Shown here piece by piece: positions 1-7,210 of a stretch of 12,176 nucleotides of DNA. The stretch lies in assembly GCA_029548585.1 (NCBI GenBank), contig JAKPNC010000154.1, positions 1-12,176 of the forward strand, in the 5' to 3' direction. Within the stretch, counting starts at the first letter, position 1. Every line of letters starts with the position of its first letter. The notes below the pieces were generated by a model, which made no database searches, was not told the origin of the DNA, and saw nothing but the letters and a program-made list of their open reading frames with translations. The position numbers and the translations under genes are program-made. Source of the stretch: a bacterium (GTDB taxonomy: Bacteria; Ratteibacteria; UBA8468; B48-G9; JAFGKM01).

Positions 1-56
1 CCTGCCATGCAGAAAACCATGATGCCCGGCATGATCAACCTGAACAGAATATTCAT
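1..56 (-). CDS. 5' end of an unidentified gene with an export-signal-like N-terminus (partial)
   Basis: Only the first 18 codons lie in the window and the gene continues past the left edge. The peptide begins MNILFRLIMPGIMVFCMA: one Arg, then a hydrophobic run, as in a signal peptide or first membrane helix, with a Cys at position 16 that could be a lipobox Cys. The start at 56 is preferred over the ATG at 62, because a GGGGGG ribosome-binding stretch (63-68) touches the upstream ATG but sits six bases before the one at 56. It follows the beta-propeller gene by about 95 bases on the same strand. No function can be assigned from this fragment. Confidence 0.5.
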   Translation of the reverse strand, partial: MNILFRLIMPGIMVFCMA

Positions 57-74
57 TGCCATCCCCCCATTGAT

Positions 75-109
75 GTTATAAGCACCTGACTCCCTGGAGT
101 CTCCGTCAA
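75..109 (-). promoter_or_regulatory. Possible promoter with inverted repeat ahead of the left-edge gene
   Basis: Read on the minus strand, a TTGACG box (104-109) and a TATAAC box (75-80) are separated by 23 bases. That is too long for an ordinary sigma-70 promoter. The spacer holds a perfect inverted repeat, GACTCCAGGGAGTC (88-101). It may be an operator or a hairpin in a readthrough transcript. No T-run follows, so it is not a Rho-independent terminator. This is pattern-level evidence only. Confidence 0.2.
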
Positions 110-151
110 ATATTTTTGGCACAGCCCGCTTCAACAAATTAACAGTTACAG

Positions 152-1378
152 CTATAGCCCCGCGTTCTCAATGCCGGTTATCATGTAAGCCTGCAGAACC
201 CCTGTCTGGTCGGAATTGAAAAAGGCCTTTTTGCCGTCGGGTGAAAGGAAAGGATGTATATGGCTTGCTTTACTGCGGGAAGAGCACGAATCCGCAATCC
301 GGGTCCAGTCAGAAGCCGCCATTTTTCCCTCTACCCCGAGTTTGGCAATATAAATGTCGCGAAGAAAATAGTCTGAGACCAGGAGCCTGCCCCCGATGTC
401 TGTTGAAAAGTGGCCGAATCCCGGTTTATCGAAACTCCTGCTCAGGTCGTTCCTCTTTCCCCCCGGAGTCTGCAGGCCGGCATGTCCTGAACCTTCAATT
501 CCCCTGCTCTCAAGAAGCCTGGCATCCTCGTTGTCACGGTACCATACGCTGGCTATGGCCCAATCGCTCCGGCCCCTCCAGCACTCGTGGCCGGTGCAGA
601 ACTCCATGCCGTCCCTGCCCCAGGGAAAAGTCCTGAAATTACTGCCGTCATCCCTTATCAGGTGTATGTCTGCCCCATCACCCGAAACCAGCTCTTTCCT
701 CGAGCCGTCCTTCTCCACGGAACTGCCGTGGTTCTCCTGTATCATGATATCCCGGTTGTGCAGGATATCCGTGGAGCGGCAGTACTGGGGATGCATGTTA
801 ATCCATTCCGGCCCCTGTTTAACCACCGAAACGGTCCCCTTTTCCACATCCAGAACCATGAGCCCCCACGGCGCCCTTTCCGTCCTGCCGTCTCCAAGGA
901 AGCCGGATATGGCTATCCTGCAACCGTCGGAGGATATGGTTGACAGGCTGTATATCCTTGAAGGGATAGTGGATGTCCCGGGCAGGGGAGAATCCAGAAC
1001 CATTATCACTTCGGCTTTCCTGCTTACGGAAAAGTCTATCCGTTTAAGGATGAGGCGTCCGCCGTTAAGCCTGGTTTCATCAACGAAATAGTAGAAGTAC
1101 CTCCCGTCGGGAGAGACTGCAGGGCCGGTTGTCCCGGTTTCTTCAGTCAGGGTCTCCAGGCTGCAGCCGTTGTTTATATCGCACAGGAGATACCTGTGGC
1201 CGGGATTATTCCTGTCGGCACCGTGAGCGGTGGCACATCTGTGGAGGATAAATTTGCTTGAACAGGGGAAGAAAACCTGGGCTTCCATGTAAACGTGGCA
1301 GGCCCCGCATTCTTCTTCCGTAAGCTGAATTACCTGGATTCCTTCATGGAATACAGGCATATCTTTCCTGATTATCAT
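152..1378 (-). CDS. TolB-like beta-propeller protein related to oligogalacturonate lyases
   Basis: This is a 408-residue protein without a signal peptide, so probably cytoplasmic. Repeated blade motifs of the TolB/oligogalacturonate lyase (PL22) type are visible: an opening 'QVIQLTEE' strand, SPDGRYFYY near residue 89, and HPQ at 196-198. GHECWRGR lies at 263-270, GFGHF at 320-324 and HIHPFLSPDGKKAFF from 373. His-rich positions such as H323, H373 and H375 resemble the histidine metal site of PL22 enzymes, which cleave unsaturated digalacturonate using Mn. Overall similarity looks distant, so the substrate is uncertain; it may be another sugar or peptide, or there may be no catalysis. The ATG at 1378 follows an AAAGAGG ribosome-binding site. 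It starts 32 bases after the dehydratase gene and is probably cotranscribed with it. Confidence 0.6.
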   Translation of the reverse strand: MIIRKDMPVFHEGIQVIQLTEEECGACHVYMEAQVFFPCSSKFILHRCATAHGADRNNPGHRYLLCDINNGCSLETLTEETGTTGPAVSPDGRYFYYFVDETRLNGGRLILKRIDFSVSRKAEVIMVLDSPLPGTSTIPSRIYSLSTISSDGCRIAISGFLGDGRTERAPWGLMVLDVEKGTVSVVKQGPEWINMHPQYCRSTDILHNRDIMIQENHGSSVEKDGSRKELVSGDGADIHLIRDDGSNFRTFPWGRDGMEFCTGHECWRGRSDWAIASVWYRDNEDARLLESRGIEGSGHAGLQTPGGKRNDLSRSFDKPGFGHFSTDIGGRLLVSDYFLRDIYIAKLGVEGKMAASDWTRIADSCSSRSKASHIHPFLSPDGKKAFFNSDQTGVLQAYMITGIENAGL

Positions 1379-1410
1379 CCCATCCTCTTTCCCGGGAAAA
1401 AGATCTCCTT

Positions 1411-2358
1411 TCAGGCGGTATGAAGAATAAACTGGTCCAGGGATATGTTCCCGCCTGTGATTACGGATACGATCTTTCTGCCCAGGAGGCCTGTTTTGCC
1501 CCTGATCACCGCGGCCAGGGAGGCGACCCCGGCAGTTTCAACGACAACCTTATATTCATCAAAAGCGGTTTTCATTGCAAACCTTATATCGTCATCATTG
1601 ACAAGAACTATGTCGTCTATATACTTTGATATGATAGACAGGTTTATCTCCTCGGTCTTCTTTACGGCTATCCCCTCGGCTATCGTATTTATCTTCTTCA
1701 GTTCCTTTACCCTGCCCGATTTCCATGCGGAAAAAACCGCCGCAGCGCCTTCCGCCTGGACTCCTATCACCCTGACTGACGGATTCTGCTCCTTGATGGC
1801 GGTCAGGATCCCCGCTATAAGTCCCCCTCCCCCTATGGGCACAACCACGCAGTCGGCGTCGGGGACCTGTTCCATGACTTCAAGCCCGATAGTGCCCTGC
1901 CCCGCTATAATGAGAGGGTCGGCAAACGGGTGGATAAATGTAAGGTTTTCTTCCTCGGCCTTCTTTATGGCGTAACGGTAGCTCTCGAGAAAAGTCTGGC
2001 CGGTTATTGTCACCGCGGCCAGCTTCTTCAACCGGGCAATCTTGTGTTCCGGCGTCGATTCCGGAACGATAACGGAGGCCTTGAGATTTTCCCAGTGTGA
2101 AACGTAGGCAACGCCCAGCCCGTGGTTTCCGGACGTGGCGCATATTATGCCCTTATCCCTGTCCCGGCGCGTAAGGGAACCTATCTTGTTGAGTACGCCC
2201 CTTATCTTGAAAGCCCCGCTTCTCTGCAGGTTTTCAAGTTTCAGTGTAATTCTGTTGCCATACTGCCTGTTGACGAAATCCCTCGTCAGCACGGGTGTCG
2301 GATATATATCCTTTTTTATTTTCCTGTAAGCATTCCTGATATCTTTCAGTGCCACCAT
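1411..2358 (-). CDS. ilvA: Threonine/serine dehydratase (threonine ammonia-lyase), short PLP form
   Basis: This fold-type II PLP enzyme converts threonine to 2-oxobutyrate, or serine to pyruvate, releasing ammonia. The PLP lysine is K51 in SGAFKIRG, the substrate loop SGNHG is at 76-80, and the phosphate-binding GGGGL is at 176-180. A late TGGN motif closes the active site. At 315 residues it lacks the C-terminal ACT-like regulatory half of biosynthetic IlvA (about 500 residues) and matches the length of catabolic TdcB-type enzymes or serine racemases, so isoleucine feedback is unlikely. Its ATG directly follows the stop of the D-aminoacylase gene, with GGGGAAG as ribosome-binding site, so the two are translationally linked. 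The family is clear. The exact substrate (threonine, serine or racemisation) is not. Confidence 0.87.
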   Translation of the reverse strand: MVALKDIRNAYRKIKKDIYPTPVLTRDFVNRQYGNRITLKLENLQRSGAFKIRGVLNKIGSLTRRDRDKGIICATSGNHGLGVAYVSHWENLKASVIVPESTPEHKIARLKKLAAVTITGQTFLESYRYAIKKAEEENLTFIHPFADPLIIAGQGTIGLEVMEQVPDADCVVVPIGGGGLIAGILTAIKEQNPSVRVIGVQAEGAAAVFSAWKSGRVKELKKINTIAEGIAVKKTEEINLSIISKYIDDIVLVNDDDIRFAMKTAFDEYKVVVETAGVASLAAVIRGKTGLLGRKIVSVITGGNISLDQFILHTA

Positions 2359-3909
2359 TTAATCTTCCCCTTTTCTCAGGAGTTTGCCGGCTGTTACCTT
2401 CCGAAACCTGCCCCCTGATATTGTTATTTTGCCGTTTATTATAACATAAGATATTCCCTCGGCGCGCCTTTCAGAATCTTCAAACGTTGCCATGTCCCTT
2501 ACCCTTCCGCTGTCAAAGACAACGATATCGGCGAAATTGCCTTCCTTTATCTCTCCTCTCCTGGAAAGGCCAAGCTTTTCAGCCGGCCCCCTTGAGAATT
2601 TATATATGGCGTCTTCAAGAGAAAGAACCTTTTCTTCCCTTACGTACTTTGATAGCACCCTCGGAAAGCTGCCCCACAACCTCGGGTGGGGCTTCTTGCC
2701 GCAGATCCCGTCGGTCCCGATAAAGCCCGTCTTATTTCTTATTATCTTTTTCACCGAATCCTCGCACATCAGGTGTATGATCATCAGGACGGAACACTTT
2801 TCTTCAAGGAGAAGGTCGAAAAGGGCATCTATGGGATCCTTCCCCTGCCTTCGGGCTATCTCCGGCAGGGTAACACCCTCGAGATGCCTGTTCCTTTCAT
2901 TCTTTACCCTGCTGATCATCACCGTTCCGGGGCCGTAACTGAGAAGATTCTGCCATCCAACGATCCCGTTGGCAATATCCAGCCTTGCCCTTTCCCTCGA
3001 ACTCCTGTCGGCAAGCCTTTTCATGGTCTCCCCGCTTCCTCCTTCAAGCATCCACGGGGGAAGAAGGATGGAGGCGGTGGTAGAAGCGGCCGTATACGGA
3101 TATTGGTCGTAATTGACGTTCAGACCGCCCTCCCTTGCAGAGGAGATCATCCCGAGGACCCTGTCAACCTTATGCCAGTTGCCCTTTCCCATGGCCTTGA
3201 GGTGTGAGATCTGGGTTGAAATACCGGCTTCCCTTCCTACCAAAAGGGCTTCCCCGACTGCTTCGAGAAGGGTCTCCGCTTCACCCCTGATATGGGATGC
3301 GTATATACCTCCGTATTTCGAGGCCACCCTCGCAAGGCTTACGATTTCAGCCCTGTCTGCAAAGATGCCCGGAGGGTATATCAAGCCCGTGGATAACCCC
3401 CTGTATCCTGCTTCCATGGCTTCACAGGCAGCCGACTCCATCCTGGACAACTCCTGCCGGTTGGGAGGCCTGTTTTCCATGCCCAGGACCGATGTTCTTA
3501 TATTGTTGTGCCCCACAAGCAGAACCGAGTTGGTTACAAGCGGCAGCTTCCCGAAATAATCAATGTTTGCTTTCCAGTCGAGAGTCCTTTTTTTGTCCGG
3601 GCAGGAGGCGGCAAAAGACTTGTTGTCTTTCTCTTCGCAGAATCCGCAGTTGCCCATCACCTCGGTGGTAATGCCCTGGGTTATCTTTGCAAGATGCGGG
3701 GTCTTCCGGGAGAGGATCCTGTCATTATGGCTATGAAAATCTATGAACCCGGGTGAGACTGTCATGCCCCCGGCATCTATGCTTTCCAGGGACTTGCCCG
3801 CCAACCTGCCCATTTTGACGATAATCCCGTTCTTGACGGCTATGTCTGCAACCAACGGTTTACCGTCGCCGTTCACAATGGTACCGCCTGTTATAGATAT
3901 ATCGTACAT
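2359..3909 (-). CDS. N-acyl-D-amino-acid deacylase (D-aminoacylase), amidohydrolase superfamily
   Basis: This is a zinc-dependent hydrolase that removes the acyl group from N-acyl-D-amino acids. It has 516 residues, close to the usual 480-540. It opens with GGTIVNGDGKP, then IDAGGMTVSPGFIDFHSHND with metal ligands H59 and H61. C88 in GNCGF matches the metal-bridging cysteine of characterised D-aminoacylases, 27 residues after the second His. H206 (ASHIRGE), H236 (QISHLKA), 30 residues apart, and D400 (GTDG) complete the site. KPHPRLWGSFPRVLSKYVREE near 405 and the GNFADIVVFD end are family hallmarks. There is no signal peptide, so it is cytoplasmic. The family's HxHDD is HSHND here. GGGGAGG precedes the ATG. 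It heads the three-gene string with the dehydratase and the propeller protein, suggesting D-amino-acid or peptidoglycan-derived peptide scavenging. Confidence 0.9.
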   Translation of the reverse strand: MYDISITGGTIVNGDGKPLVADIAVKNGIIVKMGRLAGKSLESIDAGGMTVSPGFIDFHSHNDRILSRKTPHLAKITQGITTEVMGNCGFCEEKDNKSFAASCPDKKRTLDWKANIDYFGKLPLVTNSVLLVGHNNIRTSVLGMENRPPNRQELSRMESAACEAMEAGYRGLSTGLIYPPGIFADRAEIVSLARVASKYGGIYASHIRGEAETLLEAVGEALLVGREAGISTQISHLKAMGKGNWHKVDRVLGMISSAREGGLNVNYDQYPYTAASTTASILLPPWMLEGGSGETMKRLADRSSRERARLDIANGIVGWQNLLSYGPGTVMISRVKNERNRHLEGVTLPEIARRQGKDPIDALFDLLLEEKCSVLMIIHLMCEDSVKKIIRNKTGFIGTDGICGKKPHPRLWGSFPRVLSKYVREEKVLSLEDAIYKFSRGPAEKLGLSRRGEIKEGNFADIVVFDSGRVRDMATFEDSERRAEGISYVIINGKITISGGRFRKVTAGKLLRKGED

Positions 3910-3951
3910 GTCGCCTCCCCTGGCAAAGCCGGCAATTTGATTGGGGCCGCT

Positions 3952-3983
3952 GGCAGGGAAGGTACCTCTTCCGGTTTCCTGCC
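3952..3983 (-). repeat. Imperfect hairpin in the radC / D-aminoacylase gap
   Basis: The arms GGCAGG and CCTGCC (3952-3957 and 3978-3983) are exact complements, and inside them GGAA/TTCC arms flank an AGGTACC palindrome. On the minus-strand transcript this forms a hairpin about 30 bases after the radC stop and about 45 before the deacylase start. No T-run follows, so it is not a standard intrinsic terminator. It may mark a processing site or separate the expression of the two gene groups. I saw no good sigma-70 promoter in the 102-base gap. Confidence 0.4.
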
Positions 3984-4011
3984 CGCAGTCTGAAACGGAG
4001 GAACACCCTTA

Positions 4012-4713
4012 CTAACCTGCTTCAAACCCGTGTTCGGCAAAGCTGTAGTAAGAATTGTCTCCTATTATTATATGGTCAAGGACCTTTATGTTAAGCGTCT
4101 CCCCGGCACGCATAAGGCTCTTTGTAAATTCCCTGTCTTCCCTGCTGGGGGAAGGATCTCCTGAAGGATGGTTATGGAGGCAAATGACAGAAGAAGCAAA
4201 ATTCTCCATCGCCTTCCTGAAGACCTCCCTTATGATGGGATTGGCCTGGTTGACGGTCCCTTCCTCGTGCTCGGTCTCCTCTATTATCCTGTTCTTGGAA
4301 TCCAGGTGTATCACCTTGAAGACCTCGTTCTTCAAATCCCTCATTCGGAACATCATCATCCTGACGGCGTCCTGGGGCCCGGTAAACCTGGCGTACGACT
4401 CCTTGTTAAGCGTTTCTTCCGTGAACCTTCGGCCTATCTCCAGGGCCGCCTTGACCTGGCATATCTTGGCTTCCCCGAGTCCCTTTATACCCTTCCACTT
4501 GAGGATGCTGTTATGGCTCATGTTGCGGAAACTCCCGAACCTCCCGATTATCTTCCTTGCAAGCTCCAGGGCGCTCTCCCCCCTGACTCCCGTCCTGAGG
4601 AGTATTGCAAGAAGCTCGGTGTCGGAAAGACGGTGTTCACCGTGTTTCAGGAGCTTTTCCCTTGGCTTGTCGTCCGCCGGCCAGTTTTTTATGCTTTTTT
4701 TCCTGTTGTCCAT
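4012..4713 (-). CDS. radC: RadC family protein (JAMM/MPN+ domain)
   Basis: The protein has 233 residues, the normal length for RadC. The N-terminal half holds a UPF0758 helical region with a helix-hairpin-helix DNA-contact motif (KGIKGLGEAK, about 74-83). The C-terminal half holds the JAMM metal site: H180, H182 in HNHPSGDPSPSRED, then S190 and D193. GTVNQANPIIREVF lies just upstream. RadC was first named for DNA repair, but that role has been disputed and the biochemical activity of chromosomal copies is unsettled; the JAMM site suggests a metallohydrolase. The ATG lies three bases after the DUF1614 stop with no clear Shine-Dalgarno, so translation probably depends on coupling to the upstream gene. 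It is the last gene of the tight cluster. Confidence 0.95.
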   Translation of the reverse strand: MDNRKKSIKNWPADDKPREKLLKHGEHRLSDTELLAILLRTGVRGESALELARKIIGRFGSFRNMSHNSILKWKGIKGLGEAKICQVKAALEIGRRFTEETLNKESYARFTGPQDAVRMMMFRMRDLKNEVFKVIHLDSKNRIIEETEHEEGTVNQANPIIREVFRKAMENFASSVICLHNHPSGDPSPSREDREFTKSLMRAGETLNIKVLDHIIIGDNSYYSFAEHGFEAG

Positions 4714-4716
4714 TTT

Positions 4717-5376
4717 TTATGCAAGAAGGGCCGAAATTATGCCTACCAGGAATATCCCGTCAACAACTCCCGCCCCTCCTATGCTTATCATGCCGGGATA
4801 AGAGCCGACCCTGGGAAGGTTGAGAAGATCTGCCCCTATGAGAACCCCGAGAACCCCGGATATGTAAGCTACAGGGGTCTTGTTGCCCGGGGAAAAAGCG
4901 TATGCAAGAAAAACTGCAAGCAGGGGAGGCACAAGGGCGGGTATCCTGATACCTGCTCCCGGGATAATCCTTGAAAGCCTGAAAGATACCAGGGTAGTTA
5001 TTACCGTGGCAAAAAATACCGGGAGAAGCGGACTCCGGGGAATAAGGTAGGCACAGAGGAGCAGGGGGATGATGCATCCGCCGAGATTGACCGCTATAAC
5101 CTGCCTTGTCCCGCCCTGGAAGCCAGTGAATGGAAAGCCAAAAAATGAATAGGGATTTCTTTCAGGATATACCATGGTTGCCTCCCTGGTGTAAACAGGG
5201 ATGTTGACCGTGCTTCCCAGAAGCGAAAAAAATATTATGAGAAAAGCAAGGTTGGGCGACAGCCCGAGCTTGTCGAGGGCCATCCTGACAATCTCGACCT
5301 GGACCACGAAAAATAAGAAAGGGAGAAGCAGGATGAGAAGAATTACAAATAAAAAGGAGAAGGGCAAGAAGATCAT
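4717..5376 (-). CDS. DUF1614 multi-pass membrane protein
   Basis: This is a 219-residue very hydrophobic protein with about seven predicted membrane segments, roughly 3-26, 42-56, 92-111, 117-132, 145-161, 167-186 and 200-218. It shows the DUF1614 features: VNIPVYTRE after the second segment, a QVIAVNLGG motif (92-100), GADLLNL (181-187) and a conserved glycine-rich ISIGGAGVVDGIFL near the C-terminus. The family is found across bacteria and archaea and has no known function. Its ATG overlaps the stop of the 2-oxoacid oxidoreductase beta gene in an ATGA arrangement (5373-5376), so the two are translated together. This could be chance packing or a membrane protein connected with the enzyme. Confidence 0.85.
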   Translation of the reverse strand: MIFLPFSFLFVILLILLLPFLFFVVQVEIVRMALDKLGLSPNLAFLIIFFSLLGSTVNIPVYTREATMVYPERNPYSFFGFPFTGFQGGTRQVIAVNLGGCIIPLLLCAYLIPRSPLLPVFFATVITTLVSFRLSRIIPGAGIRIPALVPPLLAVFLAYAFSPGNKTPVAYISGVLGVLIGADLLNLPRVGSYPGMISIGGAGVVDGIFLVGIISALLA

Positions 5377-6155
5377 TTCCCCGGAGTTCCCTCCTTTTTT
5401 TCACTTTCGGTATCGAACGCCGTTTTATCCTTGTACACGCCTGGAGGAAATGTAACGGTCATAACCTCGTTGATCCACCTGAAGGATTCAGGAACGGTCA
5501 TCTTCCAGTTCGTCGGACAGTTGGCAAGCACCTCTACGAGAGAGAAGCCTTTTCCTTCCATCTGGCATGTAAATGCTTTCTTTATGGCCCTTTTGGTCCT
5601 GATTATTTCCGGAACGGAACCTATGGTAGTTCTTTCAAGATAGATGCTGCCTTCAAGCGCAGCAAGAAGTTCGCACACCCTTATAGGGTATCCGTTGGCT
5701 TCGGCCGTTCTGCCCCTTTTGGTAGTTGTTGTCTTCTGGCCGATAAGACTGGTGGGCGCCAGCTGCCCCTTGGTCATGCCGTAAACCGCGTTGTTCACGA
5801 ATACTACCGTTATGTTCTCACTCCTTGCAGCGGCGTGCACGATCTCGGCGGTCCCTATGGCAGCAAGGTCTCCGTCTCCCTGGTAGGTAAAGACTATCCT
5901 TCCGGGAAGAGACCTTTTTATGCCCGTTGCAACTGCCGGAGCCCTTCCGTGCGCGGACTCGGAACAGTCCAGGTTGAAATAATCGTAAGAGAGTACCGAG
6001 CATCCCACGGGCGCCACGCCCACGGTCTTTTCCCTGATACCCAGTTCATCTATAACCTCGGCAACTACCCTTTGCACGATACCGTGACCGCATCCCGGAC
6101 AGAATATGGTAGTGTTGGATGTCAGACTCAAAGGCCTTTTATAAATTGTCTTCAT
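5373..6155 (-). CDS. 2-oxoacid:ferredoxin oxidoreductase beta subunit (TPP-binding)
   Basis: This is the thiamine-diphosphate half of a 2-oxoacid:ferredoxin oxidoreductase, acting with the alpha subunit encoded just upstream to turn a 2-oxoacid and CoA into acyl-CoA, CO2 and reduced ferredoxin in the cytoplasm. The TPP/Mg motif is GDGD (93-96) followed by NNAVYGMTKGQ (121-131). Cluster cysteines C19 and C22 (CPGCGHG), C52 (VGCS) and C213 (NCPTNW) fit a 4Fe-4S site. Length (260) matches VorA/KorB/PorB types. The start follows a GGGGAAT ribosome-binding site and lies 14 bases after the alpha stop. Sequence alone does not separate branched-chain 2-oxoacid from 2-oxoglutarate specificity, so no symbol is given. 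No gamma or ferredoxin-type subunit follows. Confidence 0.9.
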   Translation of the reverse strand: MKTIYKRPLSLTSNTTIFCPGCGHGIVQRVVAEVIDELGIREKTVGVAPVGCSVLSYDYFNLDCSESAHGRAPAVATGIKRSLPGRIVFTYQGDGDLAAIGTAEIVHAAARSENITVVFVNNAVYGMTKGQLAPTSLIGQKTTTTKRGRTAEANGYPIRVCELLAALEGSIYLERTTIGSVPEIIRTKRAIKKAFTCQMEGKGFSLVEVLANCPTNWKMTVPESFRWINEVMTVTFPPGVYKDKTAFDTESEKKEGTPGK

Positions 6156-6169
6156 TCTATTCCCCGTGT

Positions 6170-7210
6170 TTATATCTTCTTGATCTCCCTGAAGATCTCC
6201 TCGGATGACGGAACTCCTCCTCCGGGTCTTCCGTAGAAAAAGATCCTTATGTTATTTTTCACGGCGATTTTCACATCGTCTATCATCTGACCCATGTTCA
6301 TTTCAACCACGAAAATCTTCTTGGCTTTGCCGGCAAGCTTTGCCAGCTCTTCATAGGGAAAAGGCCAGAGGGTAACGGGCCTGAAGAGACCTGCCTTTAT
6401 GCCCGCGGCCCTTGCCATGAGTATCGCATCGTGACATATCCTGGCACAGGTGCCGAAACTGACAACGAGCAGGTTGGCATCGTCGCACATGTACTTGCTG
6501 TGGCGGGTCTCCCTCAGGGAGATCTTCCTGTACTTGCCCGCAAGAGCCCAGTTATGAGTTTCCAGAACCCCCGGCGTAAGGGCAAGGGACCTGACAGAAT
6601 TGGGAAGCCTCTCTCTGCATCCGGTAAGAGCCCACTTCTTCTCCGGCAGCCTCTTCCTGTGAAGGTGCAGGTCGACCGATTCCATAATCTGCGCGGTAAC
6701 CCCGTCTGAATGAACTATTACCGGAGTCCTGTACTTGTCGGCCAGATCGAACGCTTTATACGTGAATTCATAAATCTCCTGGACACTCCAGGGAGCCAGC
6801 ACGATGGTCCTGTAATCCCCGTGGCCGCCGCCCCTTGTTGACTGAAAATAGTCGGACTGGCTGGGCGTTACGTCTCCCAGCCCGGGGCCGGCCCTGTTCA
6901 TGTTTACTATGACCGCAGGCAGTTCCGCTCCCGCCAGGTAGGATATCCCCTCCTGCTTAAGGGAGATTCCCGGCGATGCGGAAGAAGTCATTGCCCTCAT
7001 ACCGGCAGCCGCAGCCCCGTAAACCATGTTGATCGCCGAGATCTCGCTTTCCGCCTGGATAAAAACGCCTCCTTCCTCCGGCATCCTCTCGCTCATGTAC
7101 TCGGGAAACCTGTTCTGGGGAGTTATGGGATAGCCCGCATAGAACCTGCATCCAGCGGCCAGGGCCCCTTCTGCTGAAGCTTCGCAACCGCTTAAGAGAA
7201 CTTTTCTCAT
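6170..7210 (-). CDS. vorB: 2-oxoacid:ferredoxin oxidoreductase alpha subunit, VorB type
   Basis: This alpha subunit most resembles VorB (3-methyl-2-oxobutanoate:ferredoxin oxidoreductase). Near the start are AEGALAAGCRFYAGYPITPQ (13-32), then IQAESEISAINMVYGAAAAG (51-70). SSASPGISLKQEGISYLAGAELP and the PSQSDYFQSTRGGGHGDYRT stretch (116-134) follow. The C-terminal half has VVEMNMGQM (301-309), the usual domain-II motif. At 346 residues it is a free-standing alpha, not the larger gamma-alpha fusion. The family's GNEA near the N-terminus reads GCEA here. Its ATG follows the lipoprotein stop codon directly, with GGGAGAG as ribosome-binding site. The likely substrates are branched-chain 2-oxoacids, but 2-oxobutyrate or 2-oxoglutarate cannot be excluded. 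Confidence 0.88.
   Translation of the reverse strand: MRKVLLSGCEASAEGALAAGCRFYAGYPITPQNRFPEYMSERMPEEGGVFIQAESEISAINMVYGAAAAGMRAMTSSASPGISLKQEGISYLAGAELPAVIVNMNRAGPGLGDVTPSQSDYFQSTRGGGHGDYRTIVLAPWSVQEIYEFTYKAFDLADKYRTPVIVHSDGVTAQIMESVDLHLHRKRLPEKKWALTGCRERLPNSVRSLALTPGVLETHNWALAGKYRKISLRETRHSKYMCDDANLLVVSFGTCARICHDAILMARAAGIKAGLFRPVTLWPFPYEELAKLAGKAKKIFVVEMNMGQMIDDVKIAVKNNIRIFFYGRPGGGVPSSEEIFREIKKI

Noticed and set aside
4055..4974. Long plus-strand open frames (248 and 268 codons) across radC and the DUF1614 gene
   Set aside because: They are antisense to two well-recognised proteins, show no family motifs, and are explained by codon bias of the minus-strand genes.
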